The translations under genes were made by a program, and so were the position numbers. DNA of 43,609 bases from Lachnospiraceae bacterium (GTDB lineage Bacteria > Bacillota > Clostridia > Lachnospirales > Lachnospiraceae): contig VSNG01000022.1 in assembly GCA_009774175.1 (NCBI GenBank), positions 2,450 through 46,058 on the forward strand, written 5' to 3'. Positions 16,186 through 25,567 of this stretch are shown in pieces. Below the pieces are notes generated by a model. The model worked only from the letters and a program-made list of their open reading frames with translations, made no database searches and was not told the DNA's origin. How positions within the stretch are numbered: position 1 is the first letter of the stretch; every line of letters begins with the position of its first letter.

Positions 16186-17370
16186 CTAATACTCCGCTTT
16201 CATCAGCCTCCGAAACGCCTCCAGAGAACGCTCTACCTTCTCCGTATCAATGCAATAAGCAAGCCTGAAATACCCTTCCACCCCAAAGCTGTCGCTGGGC
16301 ACCACAATAAGGTCATACTTCTTTGCTTTCTCGGAAAACGCCACCGCGTCCGCCTCCGGCGCTTTGGGGAAAATATAAAACGTTCCGCCCGGCCGCACGC
16401 ACTCGAGGCCAAGGCTCGTCAGTTCCTTATATAATATGTTCATATTTGTCTCATACACCGACAGATCGGCCGTCAGGTCAAGCACTTCGGCCACGGCCAG
16501 CTGAATAATGGAAGGCGGACAATTATGCCCCGTTCCTCTGGAAATCTGGCTGCACATCACGCTGATGATATCCGCGTCCGTGCATTTCGGATTCACTGCC
16601 ACATAGCCGATCCGCTCCCCCGGAAGGGACAGGGACTTGGAAAAAGAATAGCAGGAAAGAGAATTATCATAAAACGCGGAAGGATACGGCGAATCCACAC
16701 CCTCAAACACAATTTCCCTGTAGGGCTCATCAGAGATCAGAAAAATATCATGCCCGTATTTTTTCTGTTTTTCCTCCATAATTTCCGCAAGCTTTTTCAT
16801 GGTCTGCGTGGAATAAACCATACCCGACGGGTTATTGGGCGTGTTGATCAAAACGGCGGCCACTTTTTCCGTCAGCATTTCGTCAAAAGCTTCAAAATTG
16901 ATCTGAAAGCCGTCCGTATCCGCCGGCACCACCTTAAGCCTCGCCCCGGTCAGATTCACATAAGGCGTATACTCCGGGAAATAGGGCGCAAAAGTAAGAA
17001 TTTCATCCCCCGGCTGGGACACGCATCGAAGCGCATGGGCAATGGCGCCCGCCGCGCCGGTGGTCATAAAAATATGGTCTCCCGTATAGTTCATCTGAAA
17101 TCTTCTGTTGAGAGAAGCCGCCACCTTCTCCCTGACGGAAGGAATGCCCAGACTCTGACTGTAGCCGTGCAGCTCCATTGGGTTCTTTTCCTGTAACATC
17201 TTTATCATAATGTCCGTAAATTCCTGCGGCACCGGTACGGAGGGATTGCCGAGACTGTAATCGAACACATTCTCATAGCCAATCTCCTTTCCCCTTGCCG
17301 TGGCAAATTCGGAAAGCTGGCGGATTACCGATTTCCCCTTTAACATGTCTTTATATGCTTGTGCTATCAT
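16186..17370 (-). CDS. PLP-dependent aminotransferase (class I/II)
   Basis: The 394-residue protein has the fold-type I layout: DYSLGNPSVPVP at the N-terminus, GAAGAIAHAL cofactor phosphate contact near 105, NTPNNPSG (Asn that contacts the PLP ring) near 178, SDEPYREIVF (Asp to the pyridine nitrogen) near 215, the Schiff-base lysine in SFSKSLSLPGERIGY near 245 and the substrate-carboxylate Arg in FRLAY near 370. It resembles the aspartate/aromatic aminotransferase group; the amino acid used cannot be fixed by reading. It is 19 bases downstream of the GH36 gene and 16 bases upstream of the patatin-like gene. Confidence 0.93.
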   Translation of the reverse strand: MIAQAYKDMLKGKSVIRQLSEFATARGKEIGYENVFDYSLGNPSVPVPQEFTDIMIKMLQEKNPMELHGYSQSLGIPSVREKVAASLNRRFQMNYTGDHIFMTTGAAGAIAHALRCVSQPGDEILTFAPYFPEYTPYVNLTGARLKVVPADTDGFQINFEAFDEMLTEKVAAVLINTPNNPSGMVYSTQTMKKLAEIMEEKQKKYGHDIFLISDEPYREIVFEGVDSPYPSAFYDNSLSCYSFSKSLSLPGERIGYVAVNPKCTDADIISVMCSQISRGTGHNCPPSIIQLAVAEVLDLTADLSVYETNMNILYKELTSLGLECVRPGGTFYIFPKAPEADAVAFSEKAKKYDLIVVPSDSFGVEGYFRLAYCIDTEKVERSLEAFRRLMKAEY

Positions 17371-17389
17371 AATGCTTCCTCCATTCTGA

Positions 17390-19600
17390 CTACCGCGCCT
17401 TAAGGTGTATCAGCTTCCCAAGAAAATCTCCCCGAAGCGGCGGGATGTTGATACCCGCATAGTGCAGTGTGTCGCCCCTGTATTCTGTCTGTCCGATCTC
17501 CGGCCAGTCCGCCGCATTTTCAATCACATAAGTCCTGTCGGGGTCAAGTCCCGGAATACAGATTCTCCTGCTGTGGACATTGGGCCTGTTCAATACCTGA
17601 ATATAAGTGACAAGCGCCTCGCTCCTGTCCCTGGCCACCACTGCGTAGCAGTCATAAAAATGATTCTCGGCATAATGGGCGATACGGTAATAGTCTCCCT
17701 GCCGCACAAGATCATTATACTTATGGTACATGGCCACCTGAGAGGGAATCATATTCCTGTCCTTCTCAGGAATCTTCGTCACGTCCAGCTCATAGCCAAA
17801 GGTTCCCGCCAAAGCCACATAGCCTCTGGTTTCAAAAGGAGTGGTTCTTCCTACCGTGTGATTCGGACAGTCAGCCACATGGGCCCCCATGGTGGACAGC
17901 GGATAAATCATCGCCGTACCTGCCTGAATCGACAGTCTCTCCACAGCATCCGCATCATCGGAGCACCAGATCTGCGGACTGTAATAAAGCATGCCCGGAT
18001 CAAATCTTGCGCCGCCGCCGGAGCAGTTCTCCAGAAGAAGATTGGGAAAATCCCTGGTCAGCCGGTCCTGCATTTCATAGAGCGCAAGCGTCTGTCTGTG
18101 CACAAGCTCTCCCTGTCTGTCCGCCGGAAGGCCGAAGCTTCCAAAATCCGAAAGCTGCCTGTTCATATCCCATTTCACATACTCAATGTTGGCGCTGTGA
18201 AGAACAGCCGCTATTCTGTCATAAATGCAGTCGCGGACTTCCTTTCTGGTCAGATCCAGCACATATTGATTCCTGCCAAGGCTTCCCACCCTGCCGGGAA
18301 TCTGAATCGCCCAGTCCGGGTGCTCCCTATACAAATCAGAATCAGGGGAAATCATTTCCGGCTCTACCCAGATGCCGAATTTCATTCCCAGCTTATTCAC
18401 CTCATCCACCAGATATTTCAGGCCGCCCTCTATCTTGGACTCGTTCACAATCCAGTCGCCCAGGCTTGAGTTATCGTCGTTTCGACAGCCAAACCACCCG
18501 TCGTCCATCACCAGCATCTCTATGCCGAGGGCGGAAGCCTGCCTCGCTATCTCCAGCAGCTTATTGGTGTCAAAGTCAAAATAGGTGGCTTCCCAGTTGT
18601 TGATAAGGATCGGCCGTTTCTTATCTTTGTAAACGCCCCTGATCAGATGGTTGCGGTAAAGGTCATGGAAATTTCTCGTCATGCCGCCAATCCCCTGAGC
18701 CGAGTACATGCAGATAACCTCCGGCGCCTGAAAACTCTCCCCCGCCTCCAGTTTCCAGCAAAAATCCTCCGGATGGATACCCATCATGGCGCGGATGCTG
18801 CCAAACTGGCTCTCTTCAATCTGTGCAAGGAAGTTCCCGGAATAGACAAAATTCATTGCGTAAACATCTCCTGTCTCCTCCGTAGTATTGGGGCTCTTCC
18901 ACGCCATAAAGGGATGCTCCTGATGGCTTGATTCGCCGCGCACCGACCCGACGCTCTGTTTTCCCTTCCTGATCGGGTAAGTGGAAATAGCCCGCTCTCT
19001 TGCCCATGATCCGTGCAGCGTAATCATTTCGTAATCGTTATTATCCATATCAATGCAGGCGGACAGCACTCTCGTGAGATAAACCGCCTCGCCGCCGTTA
19101 TTAATCACGCGCACGCTTCTGGCGATTGCATCCGTATCCGCAAAAATACTGTAAGACAGTACAATCTGTAAATGCAGTGTCCTGTCCTCACAGACAAGCT
19201 CCAGCGTCATGCACCCGTCCTTATCCCCAAAGGTCGCCGGCAGCCCTTCCAGCGCTTCCTTCCCGTTATAGATCCGATGCGACACGTAGGAAAGCGATAC
19301 CCCCGTATGTCCCGACAGGGTGCGCACGGCAAACGTCCCTTCCCTGTAATCCCCCAGATTATGACCGGTGTATTCCACGGGGAATGTATCCAGAAAAGAA
19401 ATTCTCTCCCTGTTATTTTCCGAAGGCACAAAAGGCGGCTCACCAATGCGCATCAGGTAGGCCAGATTATCATCCCCGAGCTTTCTGCCGTAATAGACAT
19501 GCCCCAAAAAGTTCTCTACGTCCACCACGCCGATACAGTAGCTTGTACGGGGTGTATCCAGCTTAAAAATACGATTCTTTTCGTTGTAGGTTATATTCAT
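17390..19600 (-). CDS. Alpha-galactosidase, glycoside hydrolase family 36
   Basis: The 736-residue enzyme removes terminal alpha-galactose from raffinose-family sugars. Family GH36 features are an N-terminal beta-sandwich, then the barrel with EMLVMDDGWFG (about 360), the nucleophile Asp in KWDMNR (about 477), CSGGGARFDPGMLYYSPQ, and the acid/base Asp in WCSDDAD (about 545). There is no signal peptide, so it acts in the cytoplasm on imported oligosaccharides. No alpha-galactoside transporter is adjacent; it lies 36 bases after glpK and 19 bases before the aminotransferase gene. The length is standard for the tetrameric GH36 type of Firmicutes. Confidence 0.95.
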   Translation of the reverse strand: MNITYNEKNRIFKLDTPRTSYCIGVVDVENFLGHVYYGRKLGDDNLAYLMRIGEPPFVPSENNRERISFLDTFPVEYTGHNLGDYREGTFAVRTLSGHTGVSLSYVSHRIYNGKEALEGLPATFGDKDGCMTLELVCEDRTLHLQIVLSYSIFADTDAIARSVRVINNGGEAVYLTRVLSACIDMDNNDYEMITLHGSWARERAISTYPIRKGKQSVGSVRGESSHQEHPFMAWKSPNTTEETGDVYAMNFVYSGNFLAQIEESQFGSIRAMMGIHPEDFCWKLEAGESFQAPEVICMYSAQGIGGMTRNFHDLYRNHLIRGVYKDKKRPILINNWEATYFDFDTNKLLEIARQASALGIEMLVMDDGWFGCRNDDNSSLGDWIVNESKIEGGLKYLVDEVNKLGMKFGIWVEPEMISPDSDLYREHPDWAIQIPGRVGSLGRNQYVLDLTRKEVRDCIYDRIAAVLHSANIEYVKWDMNRQLSDFGSFGLPADRQGELVHRQTLALYEMQDRLTRDFPNLLLENCSGGGARFDPGMLYYSPQIWCSDDADAVERLSIQAGTAMIYPLSTMGAHVADCPNHTVGRTTPFETRGYVALAGTFGYELDVTKIPEKDRNMIPSQVAMYHKYNDLVRQGDYYRIAHYAENHFYDCYAVVARDRSEALVTYIQVLNRPNVHSRRICIPGLDPDRTYVIENAADWPEIGQTEYRGDTLHYAGINIPPLRGDFLGKLIHLKAR

Positions 19601-19636
19601 TCTTTTCGATCCCTTTCTGTTTTATTGAAACGCCGC

Positions 19637-21133
19637 CTATACGTCATCCGCCCAGGCAAGCGCACACCTGACCGCGCGTTTCCAGCCTCTGACAAGCTCC
19701 TTTCTGACTTCCTTTTCCATGGATACGTCAAACCGTTTTCCCAGCTGCCAGTTTTCACGGATTTCTCCCTTATCCTTCCAGTAACCCACTGAAAGCCCTG
19801 CCAGATAGGCCGCTCCCAGAGCCGTGGTCTCAATGCAGCTTGGCCGGTGCACCGCCTGTCCCGTAATATCCGCCTGAAACTGCATCAGAAAATCATTGGC
19901 GCTGGCGCCGCCGTCCACTTTCAGCTCGCCCAAAGAAATCCCGGCGGCGTCCTCCATGGCCTTCAACACGTCCATGGACTGGTAAGCAATGGACTCCAAC
20001 ACCGCTCTCACAAAATGCTCCTTCTGACAGCCTCTTGTAATGCCCACCACCGTACCTCTGGCGTAAGGATTCCAATACGGGGTTCCCATACCCACAAAAG
20101 CAGGCACCACATAGACGCCGTTGGTATCCTGCACACGCATGGCGTACTTTTCGGAGTGCCGGGAAATCTTCATCATCCGCATCTCATCCCGCATCCACTG
20201 CACTGCCGCGCCCGCAACAAACACGCTGCCCTCCAGGGCATATTCCGGCCGCAGGGAATCTCCCGCCGCAATCGTGGTCAGAAGACCGCTTTCAGAAGCA
20301 ATGGCATCCCGCCCCGTATTCATCAGAAGAAAGCACCCTGTCCCATAAGTGTTTTTCACCTGGCCCGGCTCAAAACAGCACTGTCCGAAAAGCGCTGCCT
20401 GCTGGTCTCCGGCCGCACCCGCTATGGGTACCGCCGCGCCGAAAATACTCTTGTCGCTCATGCCAAACACCGTTCCCGAGGGCTTCACCTCCGGCAGCAT
20501 CCGGCGCGGTATCCGCAGCATGGAAAGAAGCTCCTCATCCCATGCGAGCGTATGGATATTATAAAGCATGGTACGGGAGGCATTGGTGTAATCAGTAGCG
20601 TGTACCGCTCCCTTTGTCAGATTCCAGATCAACCAGCTGTCCACCGTGCCAAACAGCAGTTCTCCCCGTTCGGCCCTTTCCCGCGCGCCCTCCACATGAT
20701 CCAGTATCCAGACAATCTTGCTCCCCGAAAAATAGGCGTCCGGCACAAGCCCGGTCTTTGCCCGTATCATTTCCGTACAGCCCCGAGCTTTCAGCCCGTC
20801 TATATATTCCGCCGTTCTGCGGCACTGCCAGACAATCGCATTATATACCGGCTCGCCGGTTTCCCTGTCCCACACAACGGTAGTCTCGCGCTGGTTGGTA
20901 ATCCCGATCCCGGCAAGCTGACAGGCTTCCGCGCCGATATTGGCCATGGCCTCAATGGCCACTGCAAGCTGGGACGCCCATATCTCGCGGGGATTGTGCT
21001 CCACCCATCCGGCCCGGGGATAAATCTGGGTAAATTCCTTCTGGGCCATACTGCATATACTACCCTTTTTATCAAACAGGATACAGCGGGAACTGGTGGT
21101 TCCCTGATCCAGCGCCATAATATATTTCTGCAT
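19637..21133 (-). CDS. glpK: Glycerol kinase
   Basis: The 498-residue FGGY-family enzyme phosphorylates glycerol to sn-glycerol 3-phosphate. Visible landmarks are ALDQGTTSSRCILFDKKG (ATP-binding loop) at the N-terminus, GITNQRETTVVWDRETGEPVYNAIVWQ, TDYTNASRTMLYNIHTLAWD, AGAAGDQQAALFGQ and the C-terminal VDGGASANDFLMQFQADI. It is full length. GGGAG precedes the ATG, and a good promoter lies at 21163-21191. No glpF or glpO/glpD is next to it. It is the first gene of a run that continues with the GH36 alpha-galactosidase. Confidence 0.97.
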   Translation of the reverse strand: MQKYIMALDQGTTSSRCILFDKKGSICSMAQKEFTQIYPRAGWVEHNPREIWASQLAVAIEAMANIGAEACQLAGIGITNQRETTVVWDRETGEPVYNAIVWQCRRTAEYIDGLKARGCTEMIRAKTGLVPDAYFSGSKIVWILDHVEGARERAERGELLFGTVDSWLIWNLTKGAVHATDYTNASRTMLYNIHTLAWDEELLSMLRIPRRMLPEVKPSGTVFGMSDKSIFGAAVPIAGAAGDQQAALFGQCCFEPGQVKNTYGTGCFLLMNTGRDAIASESGLLTTIAAGDSLRPEYALEGSVFVAGAAVQWMRDEMRMMKISRHSEKYAMRVQDTNGVYVVPAFVGMGTPYWNPYARGTVVGITRGCQKEHFVRAVLESIAYQSMDVLKAMEDAAGISLGELKVDGGASANDFLMQFQADITGQAVHRPSCIETTALGAAYLAGLSVGYWKDKGEIRENWQLGKRFDVSMEKEVRKELVRGWKRAVRCALAWADDV

Positions 21134-21162
21134 GATTTTCTCCCTGTGAACTAACTTTAACT

Positions 21163-21191
21163 AGTATATAATAGCAGCAAAAGAAAAACAA
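21163..21191 (-). promoter_or_regulatory. Promoter of glpK and following genes
   Basis: On the minus strand TTGTTT (21186-21191) is followed after 17 bases by TATACT (21163-21168), about 30 bases before the glpK ATG. It is back-to-back with the putative promoter of the AEC transporter. Confidence 0.65.
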
Positions 21192-21229
21192 GCGGCTGTG
21201 AAAGAGACTCTTCCATATTTTTGAAAACG

Positions 21230-21238
21230 TGTTACAAT
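21230..21238 (+). promoter_or_regulatory. Extended -10 promoter of the AEC transporter
   Basis: TGTTACAAT fits an extended -10 (TG-N-TACAAT). No good -35 is visible at the right spacing. The ribosome site and ATG follow within 60 bases. Confidence 0.5.
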
Positions 21239-21291
21239 CAGAATTAATGTCCAAAGACATATTGAGATTAATTTTGAAAAGAGGTAAGCAC

Positions 21292-22239
21292 ATGAGCATT
21301 ACGGTCGTAATACAGCAGATGGTTATTATTTTTATTTTAATCGGCATCGGCATGATTCTTTTTCGGCGCAGACTGTTATCGGAGGAAGGATCCAAACAGA
21401 TTTCAGGCCTTATCATCAACGTCACCAATCCTGCCCTTTTAATCTGTTCCGCCCTTGACGACGGGCCAAAAGCTTCCCTGCGCGACCTTGGTATCGCCCT
21501 GGCTGCCTATGCGGCCGTTTTTGCCATCCTGATTGCCGTAGGCTTCCTGCTCCCCTGCCTTCTTCGCGTGCCAAAGGACCTTCATTACGCCTACCAGATG
21601 CTTACCGTCTTCGGCAATGTGGGCTTTATCGGCATCCCTCTGGCTTCCGCAGTGCTGGGCAGTGAATCCCTGATTTTTGTATCCATTTTTAATCTGCTCT
21701 TTAATCTTCTGATTTACACTCTGGGCATATCTTTGCTGCAAGGAGCCGCAGGACAGGCCGAGAAGGACGTAACGATCCCCTCATCCGGCCGCCTGCAGAA
21801 GCTGGTCAACGCAGGCACTGTCTCCGCCGCGGTAACGGTTATTTTTTATCTCGGCAATTTCCATGTGCCCACAGTCATATCCTCCGCCCTCTCCTACACA
21901 GGACGGGCCACCACCCTTTTATCCATGCTGGTACTGGGTGTCTCCGTAGCGCAGATAGCGCCGAAGGAAATTTTTTCACATCCGAAGCTTTACCTTTTCA
22001 CCCTGCTTCGCCAGATTCTTGTACCCATAGGCTGCATCCTTTTCATGGGCAGCCTGATTGACAACAGGCTGATTCTGAACACCATGCTTTTGATGGTCGC
22101 CGTTCCCGCGGCCAACATGCCGCTTATGCTGGCCAAACAGCTTGATATGGAAACCGACTCCATCTCACAGGGCATTATTCTGACTACCATTTTAAGCCTT
22201 GTGACTGTGCCCGTGGCCTGCCTTTTCCTGATACCCTAG
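21292..22239 (+). CDS. AEC family transporter (auxin efflux carrier type permease)
   Basis: The protein has 315 residues from the ATG at 21292, which I prefer over an earlier one because GAGG lies eight bases before it and hydrophobic sequence begins at once. About ten membrane segments in two halves are seen, with a charged central loop near residue 160 (QAEKDVTIPSSGRLQK). Motifs typical of the family are NVTNPALLICSAL in the first half, FGNVGFIGIPLASA near the middle and AVPAANMPLMLAKQ in the second half. These permeases export or exchange small organic acids such as malate; the substrate here is unknown. It is divergent from glpK. Confidence 0.9.
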   Translation: MSITVVIQQMVIIFILIGIGMILFRRRLLSEEGSKQISGLIINVTNPALLICSALDDGPKASLRDLGIALAAYAAVFAILIAVGFLLPCLLRVPKDLHYAYQMLTVFGNVGFIGIPLASAVLGSESLIFVSIFNLLFNLLIYTLGISLLQGAAGQAEKDVTIPSSGRLQKLVNAGTVSAAVTVIFYLGNFHVPTVISSALSYTGRATTLLSMLVLGVSVAQIAPKEIFSHPKLYLFTLLRQILVPIGCILFMGSLIDNRLILNTMLLMVAVPAANMPLMLAKQLDMETDSISQGIILTTILSLVTVPVACLFLIP

Positions 22240-22244
22240 CCAAC

Positions 22245-22291
22245 ATGCCGCCTTCCGTCGTTTCAAGCAAGGTAGCGGAAACCGGCGGCAT
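22245..22291. repeat. Imperfect hairpin after the AEC transporter gene
   Basis: ATGCCGCC (22245-22252) pairs with GGCGGCAT (22284-22291), with inner CCG/CGG pairing possible. No T tract follows on the plus strand, so a terminator role is only possible. Confidence 0.35.
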
Positions 22292-22308
22292 AGAAACCCC
22301 CATTTCCG

Positions 22309-22338
22309 TTCACAATTCTACAATTACCGACATAAAAT
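22309..22338 (+). promoter_or_regulatory. Possible promoter of the DUF4474-like gene
   Basis: TTCACA (22309-22314) and TAAAAT (22333-22338) are 18 bases apart, 29 bases before the ATG. Both boxes are imperfect. Confidence 0.45.
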
Positions 22339-22366
22339 AGAGTAAAATCACATAGGATATTAAGTT

Positions 22367-23263
22367 ATGTATTATTTACTCTTCATTCTTCTTCTCATCG
22401 CCCTTCTTGGCAGCATCTTCTTTCACTGCCGCCGAAAAAAAATCATCTGTAAGGTAAACGGCATGGACTGCTGTGCCAAATGCTCCCTTTTAGACGAGCT
22501 GGCATATCCTTTCGGCTACTGTTTTCACTGCGACTGCGGATTCTTTTCCTCCACGGTGGACGCCCCGCAGAAGCAGGCCGGATACACCTGGTTCTATGAT
22601 TATATGGCGCCCCGTTTCCAGATGGTCTTTGACGCCCTCCCGGTTTATTTTGATTACCGGGGAAGAACCTGGCTGATTGAATTTTGGAAAGGACAGTACG
22701 GCATCAATACCGGTGCGGAAATCGGCATCTATCATACCGATACCATTATCCCGGAAACAGACTATAAAACCACATGGTTTTCCTGCGCAGACAGGAACGA
22801 AATGCTTGACATCTCCTTCCTTCTGTGCAACCGGGAAAATGAATGCGTCCGCAATGAGGGACGTCACTGGTGGCTCACCGCCTTTTTGCCGGGATGCTTT
22901 TCAAAACCGGCCGATCTGTCCATGGAAGCCTGCATCCGTTTTCCTAACCGGGAAATGCTTTCCGCCTTTACCAAAGGGCTGGAGCGGGCAGGCTTTAAGG
23001 AAGACCAGATTTCCGTAAACGGTTTCACTGTCTGCTTCGTTTTCTGCGGAAATACCACCCAGCGTTTTAATCTGATCACCCGCTTTTGGCGCCGTTTTTC
23101 CCAGTGGAAAAATAAAATTTTCTGCAAACTGTACCGATGGGTCACAAGACCTTTTGTCTGCACGGAAGACCGAATCCTATATCTATATTTCTATCTGCCG
23201 GCCGCTTTCCGCAGGCTTCTTCGGTTACACCGTTTCAACAAACGCCACTGTAAGGGGCACTGA
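22367..23263 (+). CDS. DUF4474-like membrane-anchored protein of unknown function
   Basis: The 298-residue product has one N-terminal membrane segment (residues 2-20), a basic stop, then a Cys-rich stretch (CCAKCSLLDELAYPFGYCFHCDCGFF, residues about 35-60) that could bind metal. A long conserved-looking domain follows with FQMVFDALPVYFDYRGRTW, then WLIEFWKGQYGINTGAEIG, and then GRHWWLTAFLPG. I recognise this as the DUF4474 type found widely in Lachnospiraceae, with no known function. The C-terminal 70 residues are basic and aromatic. It ends two bases before the metallophosphoesterase gene, so the two form a unit. The ribosome site is weak. Confidence 0.8.
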   Translation: MYYLLFILLLIALLGSIFFHCRRKKIICKVNGMDCCAKCSLLDELAYPFGYCFHCDCGFFSSTVDAPQKQAGYTWFYDYMAPRFQMVFDALPVYFDYRGRTWLIEFWKGQYGINTGAEIGIYHTDTIIPETDYKTTWFSCADRNEMLDISFLLCNRENECVRNEGRHWWLTAFLPGCFSKPADLSMEACIRFPNREMLSAFTKGLERAGFKEDQISVNGFTVCFVFCGNTTQRFNLITRFWRRFSQWKNKIFCKLYRWVTRPFVCTEDRILYLYFYLPAAFRRLLRLHRFNKRHCKGH

Positions 23264-23265
23264 CC

Positions 23266-24117
23266 ATGGGGGCTTACGGGCGCCTCAACCGCGCTTTTTT
23301 GAACGCACCGATGCTGCCGCTTTCCAATCATTCCCGCTATGTGCTCATGAGTGACTGCCACAGGGGCATCGGCAATTCCTCCGACAATTTTCTGAAAAAC
23401 CAGCATCTGTATTTCGCCGCGCTGGAGCACTATTATCGGAAGGGCTTTACCTATATTGAACTGGGCGACGGGGATGAGCTGTGGGAAAACAGAAGCATGA
23501 AAAACATCATGGACATCCACAGCAACGTTTTCTGGCTTTTTAACCAGTTTTATGAGGAAAACCGGCTGTATCTGCTCTATGGCAACCATGATATTGTAAA
23601 AAGAAAGAAGAGGCTTAAGCCTCTTCTTTCTCCCCTCTGTTTTCACGAAGGAATCATTCTGACTACAGGCACGCCTCCAAACGGCATGCCCCGCGTTTCC
23701 CTTTATCTGACCCACGGACATCAGGCCAGTGCGCTCAATTCCACCCTCTGGCCCCTCTCCCGTTTTCTTGTACGATATGTCTGGAATCCGCTTGAAAATC
23801 TGGGTGTGCTGGACCCCACCAGCGCCGCGAAAAATTACCGCATTAAAAACAATTGCGAGCTCCGGCTAAACAGCTGGGCGGAAAAAAACCGCCGCATCCT
23901 GATCACCGGGCACACCCACCGGCCCGTCCTTCCCGCCGAGCCGTCCCGCTACTATAATACCGGGAGCTGCGTCCACCCCCGCTGTATCACCTGTATCGAA
24001 ATCGAACGCCTTTCCATGACTCTGGTCAAATGGTGTATGAATGCCAGAGCCGACAGTACGCTCTATGTGGCCAGAGAGATTATCGCCGGCCCGGTTCCCC
24101 TGCAATCTGTACCTTGA
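23266..24117 (+). CDS. Calcineurin-like metallophosphoesterase
   Basis: The 283-residue protein shows the full set of metal motifs: MSDCHRG (D-x-H, about residue 30), ELGDGDELWE (GD-x-x-D/E, about 67), LYGNHDI (GNHD, about 107), LTHGHQ (about 152) and ITGHTHRP (GHxH, about 216). No signal peptide or membrane segment is seen, though relatives act on UDP-diacylglucosamine (LpxH-like) or nucleotides; the substrate here is unknown. It follows the DUF4474-like gene directly and probably works with it. Its last 38 bases overlap, tail to tail, the end of the pyruvate kinase gene on the other strand. Confidence 0.88.
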   Translation: MGAYGRLNRAFLNAPMLPLSNHSRYVLMSDCHRGIGNSSDNFLKNQHLYFAALEHYYRKGFTYIELGDGDELWENRSMKNIMDIHSNVFWLFNQFYEENRLYLLYGNHDIVKRKKRLKPLLSPLCFHEGIILTTGTPPNGMPRVSLYLTHGHQASALNSTLWPLSRFLVRYVWNPLENLGVLDPTSAAKNYRIKNNCELRLNSWAEKNRRILITGHTHRPVLPAEPSRYYNTGSCVHPRCITCIEIERLSMTLVKWCMNARADSTLYVAREIIAGPVPLQSVP

Positions 24118-25513
24118 TCATATTGGTAGTGCCGGAAATACCGATGGGTATGCCGGAAGTAATCACCGTCAGATCGCCTTCCCTTAACAGTCCCTTTTTC
24201 TGAGCCGCGGCAATAGCCTTATCAAACAGCACATACGCATCCTTCTCTTCCTTAATCAGAAGGGGCGTCACACCCCAGCTCAGGGCAAGCTGCCGGCACA
24301 CCTTTTCGGTTGTGGCACAGCTTATGATATCGCTCATGGGTCGGTAACGGGATATCATTCTGGCCGATCTCCCGGACTTTGTAACCGTCACAATCGCCGT
24401 GGCGTTTAAATCAAGCGCCGTGGTACAGGTGGCATGGCAGATGGCATCCGTCACATCGGGATTCGCCTCCCGCTCCCACAGGAAAAACCGTTTGCGGTAA
24501 TCCACATCCCGCTCGGTGCGCTCCGCGATCCTGACCATGGTTTTCACCGCCTCCACGGGATAGGCGCCCGCCGCCGTTTCTCCCGAAAGCATAATAGCGC
24601 TGGTGCCGTCGTAAACTGCGTTGGCTACATCAGTTGTTTCCGCTCTGGTAGGTCTTGGATTTTTAATCATGGACTCCAGCATCTGCGTGGCTGTAATAAC
24701 CTGCTTGCCTGCGCGGTATACCTTCTTGATAATTTCCTTTTGAATGACAGGGACATCCTCGTAGGGAATCTCCACACCCATATCTCCCCTGGCCACCATA
24801 ACGCCGTCGGAAACCTCCATGATATCGTCAATATTAGCCACGCCCTGCGCGTTCTCAATCTTTGCAATGATCTTGATGTCCTCGCCGCCGTTTTTCTCCA
24901 GAAGTTTTTTCAGCTGCAGGATATCCTCCTTTTTCTGTACAAAGGAAGCCGCGATAAAATCCACGTCCTGCTCAATGCCAAACAAAATGTCTTCCCTGTC
25001 CTTTTCACTGATATAGGGCATGGAAAGATCCACATCAGGTACGTTGACGCCTTTATGGTTGGAAACCGTACCGCCGTTTATGACGCGGCATACGATATGG
25101 GTCTTATCGCCCTTTTCCACCTTCATTTCAATCAGGCCGTCGTCTATGAGCACCCGCATTCCCTCCTCCAGATCCTCATATAGTCTGTTGTAGGTCACGC
25201 TCACAATATCCTTTGTGCCTTCCACCTCGTCCGCCGTCAACGTAAAAAGCTGGCCCTCTTCCAGCGTAACCTTTCCCTCCCTGAAGCTCTTCACACGGAC
25301 CTCCGGCCCTTTCGTGTCAAGCAGAATCGCCACCGGCCTGCCCACTTCCTTACGAAGCTTCTTCACCGTGTCCATTCTCCTTTTGTGATCGTCATACGTC
25401 CCATGGGAAAAGTTGCACCGTGCAACATCCATGCCCTCCGCCATGATCTGGCGCAGCACTTCCTCGTTATCCGTGGAAGGCCCCAGCGTGCAGACTATTT
25501 TTGTTTTGCGCAT
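24080..25513 (-). CDS. pyk: Pyruvate kinase
   Basis: The 477-residue glycolytic enzyme makes pyruvate and ATP from phosphoenolpyruvate and ADP. Landmarks are KTKIVCTLGPST at the N-terminus, ARCNFSHGTYDDH, the B domain, the active-site IIAKIENAQG near 220 and VARGDMGVEIP, then TQMLESMIKNPRPTRAETTDVANAV and IMLSGETAAGAYPVEAV. It lacks the extra C-terminal PEP-utiliser-like domain that many Firmicutes enzymes carry, so it is the short form. GGAGG lies about ten bases before the ATG. A promoter is at 25559-25567. Confidence 0.97.
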   Translation of the reverse strand: MRKTKIVCTLGPSTDNEEVLRQIMAEGMDVARCNFSHGTYDDHKRRMDTVKKLRKEVGRPVAILLDTKGPEVRVKSFREGKVTLEEGQLFTLTADEVEGTKDIVSVTYNRLYEDLEEGMRVLIDDGLIEMKVEKGDKTHIVCRVINGGTVSNHKGVNVPDVDLSMPYISEKDREDILFGIEQDVDFIAASFVQKKEDILQLKKLLEKNGGEDIKIIAKIENAQGVANIDDIMEVSDGVMVARGDMGVEIPYEDVPVIQKEIIKKVYRAGKQVITATQMLESMIKNPRPTRAETTDVANAVYDGTSAIMLSGETAAGAYPVEAVKTMVRIAERTERDVDYRKRFFLWEREANPDVTDAICHATCTTALDLNATAIVTVTKSGRSARMISRYRPMSDIISCATTEKVCRQLALSWGVTPLLIKEEKDAYVLFDKAIAAAQKKGLLREGDLTVITSGIPIGISGTTNMIKVQIAGEPGRR

Positions 25514-25558
25514 TCTTACCCTTACCTCCGTCCCGGGCGCAGGCCCTTGTTTTTTATT

Positions 25559-25567
25559 ATTATATCA
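25559..25567 (-). promoter_or_regulatory. Extended -10 promoter of pyk
   Basis: On the minus strand TGATATAAT is a TG-N-TATAAT extended -10. A TTGACA lies further upstream (about 25595-25600), too far for normal spacing from it but 17 bases from a poor TTATGA box, so a tandem promoter is possible. Confidence 0.6.

Noticed and set aside
19847..21154. Plus-strand open frame of 435 codons opposite glpK
   Set aside because: glpK on the minus strand is complete and certain; the antisense product has the His/Arg/Pro-rich look of a shadow frame.
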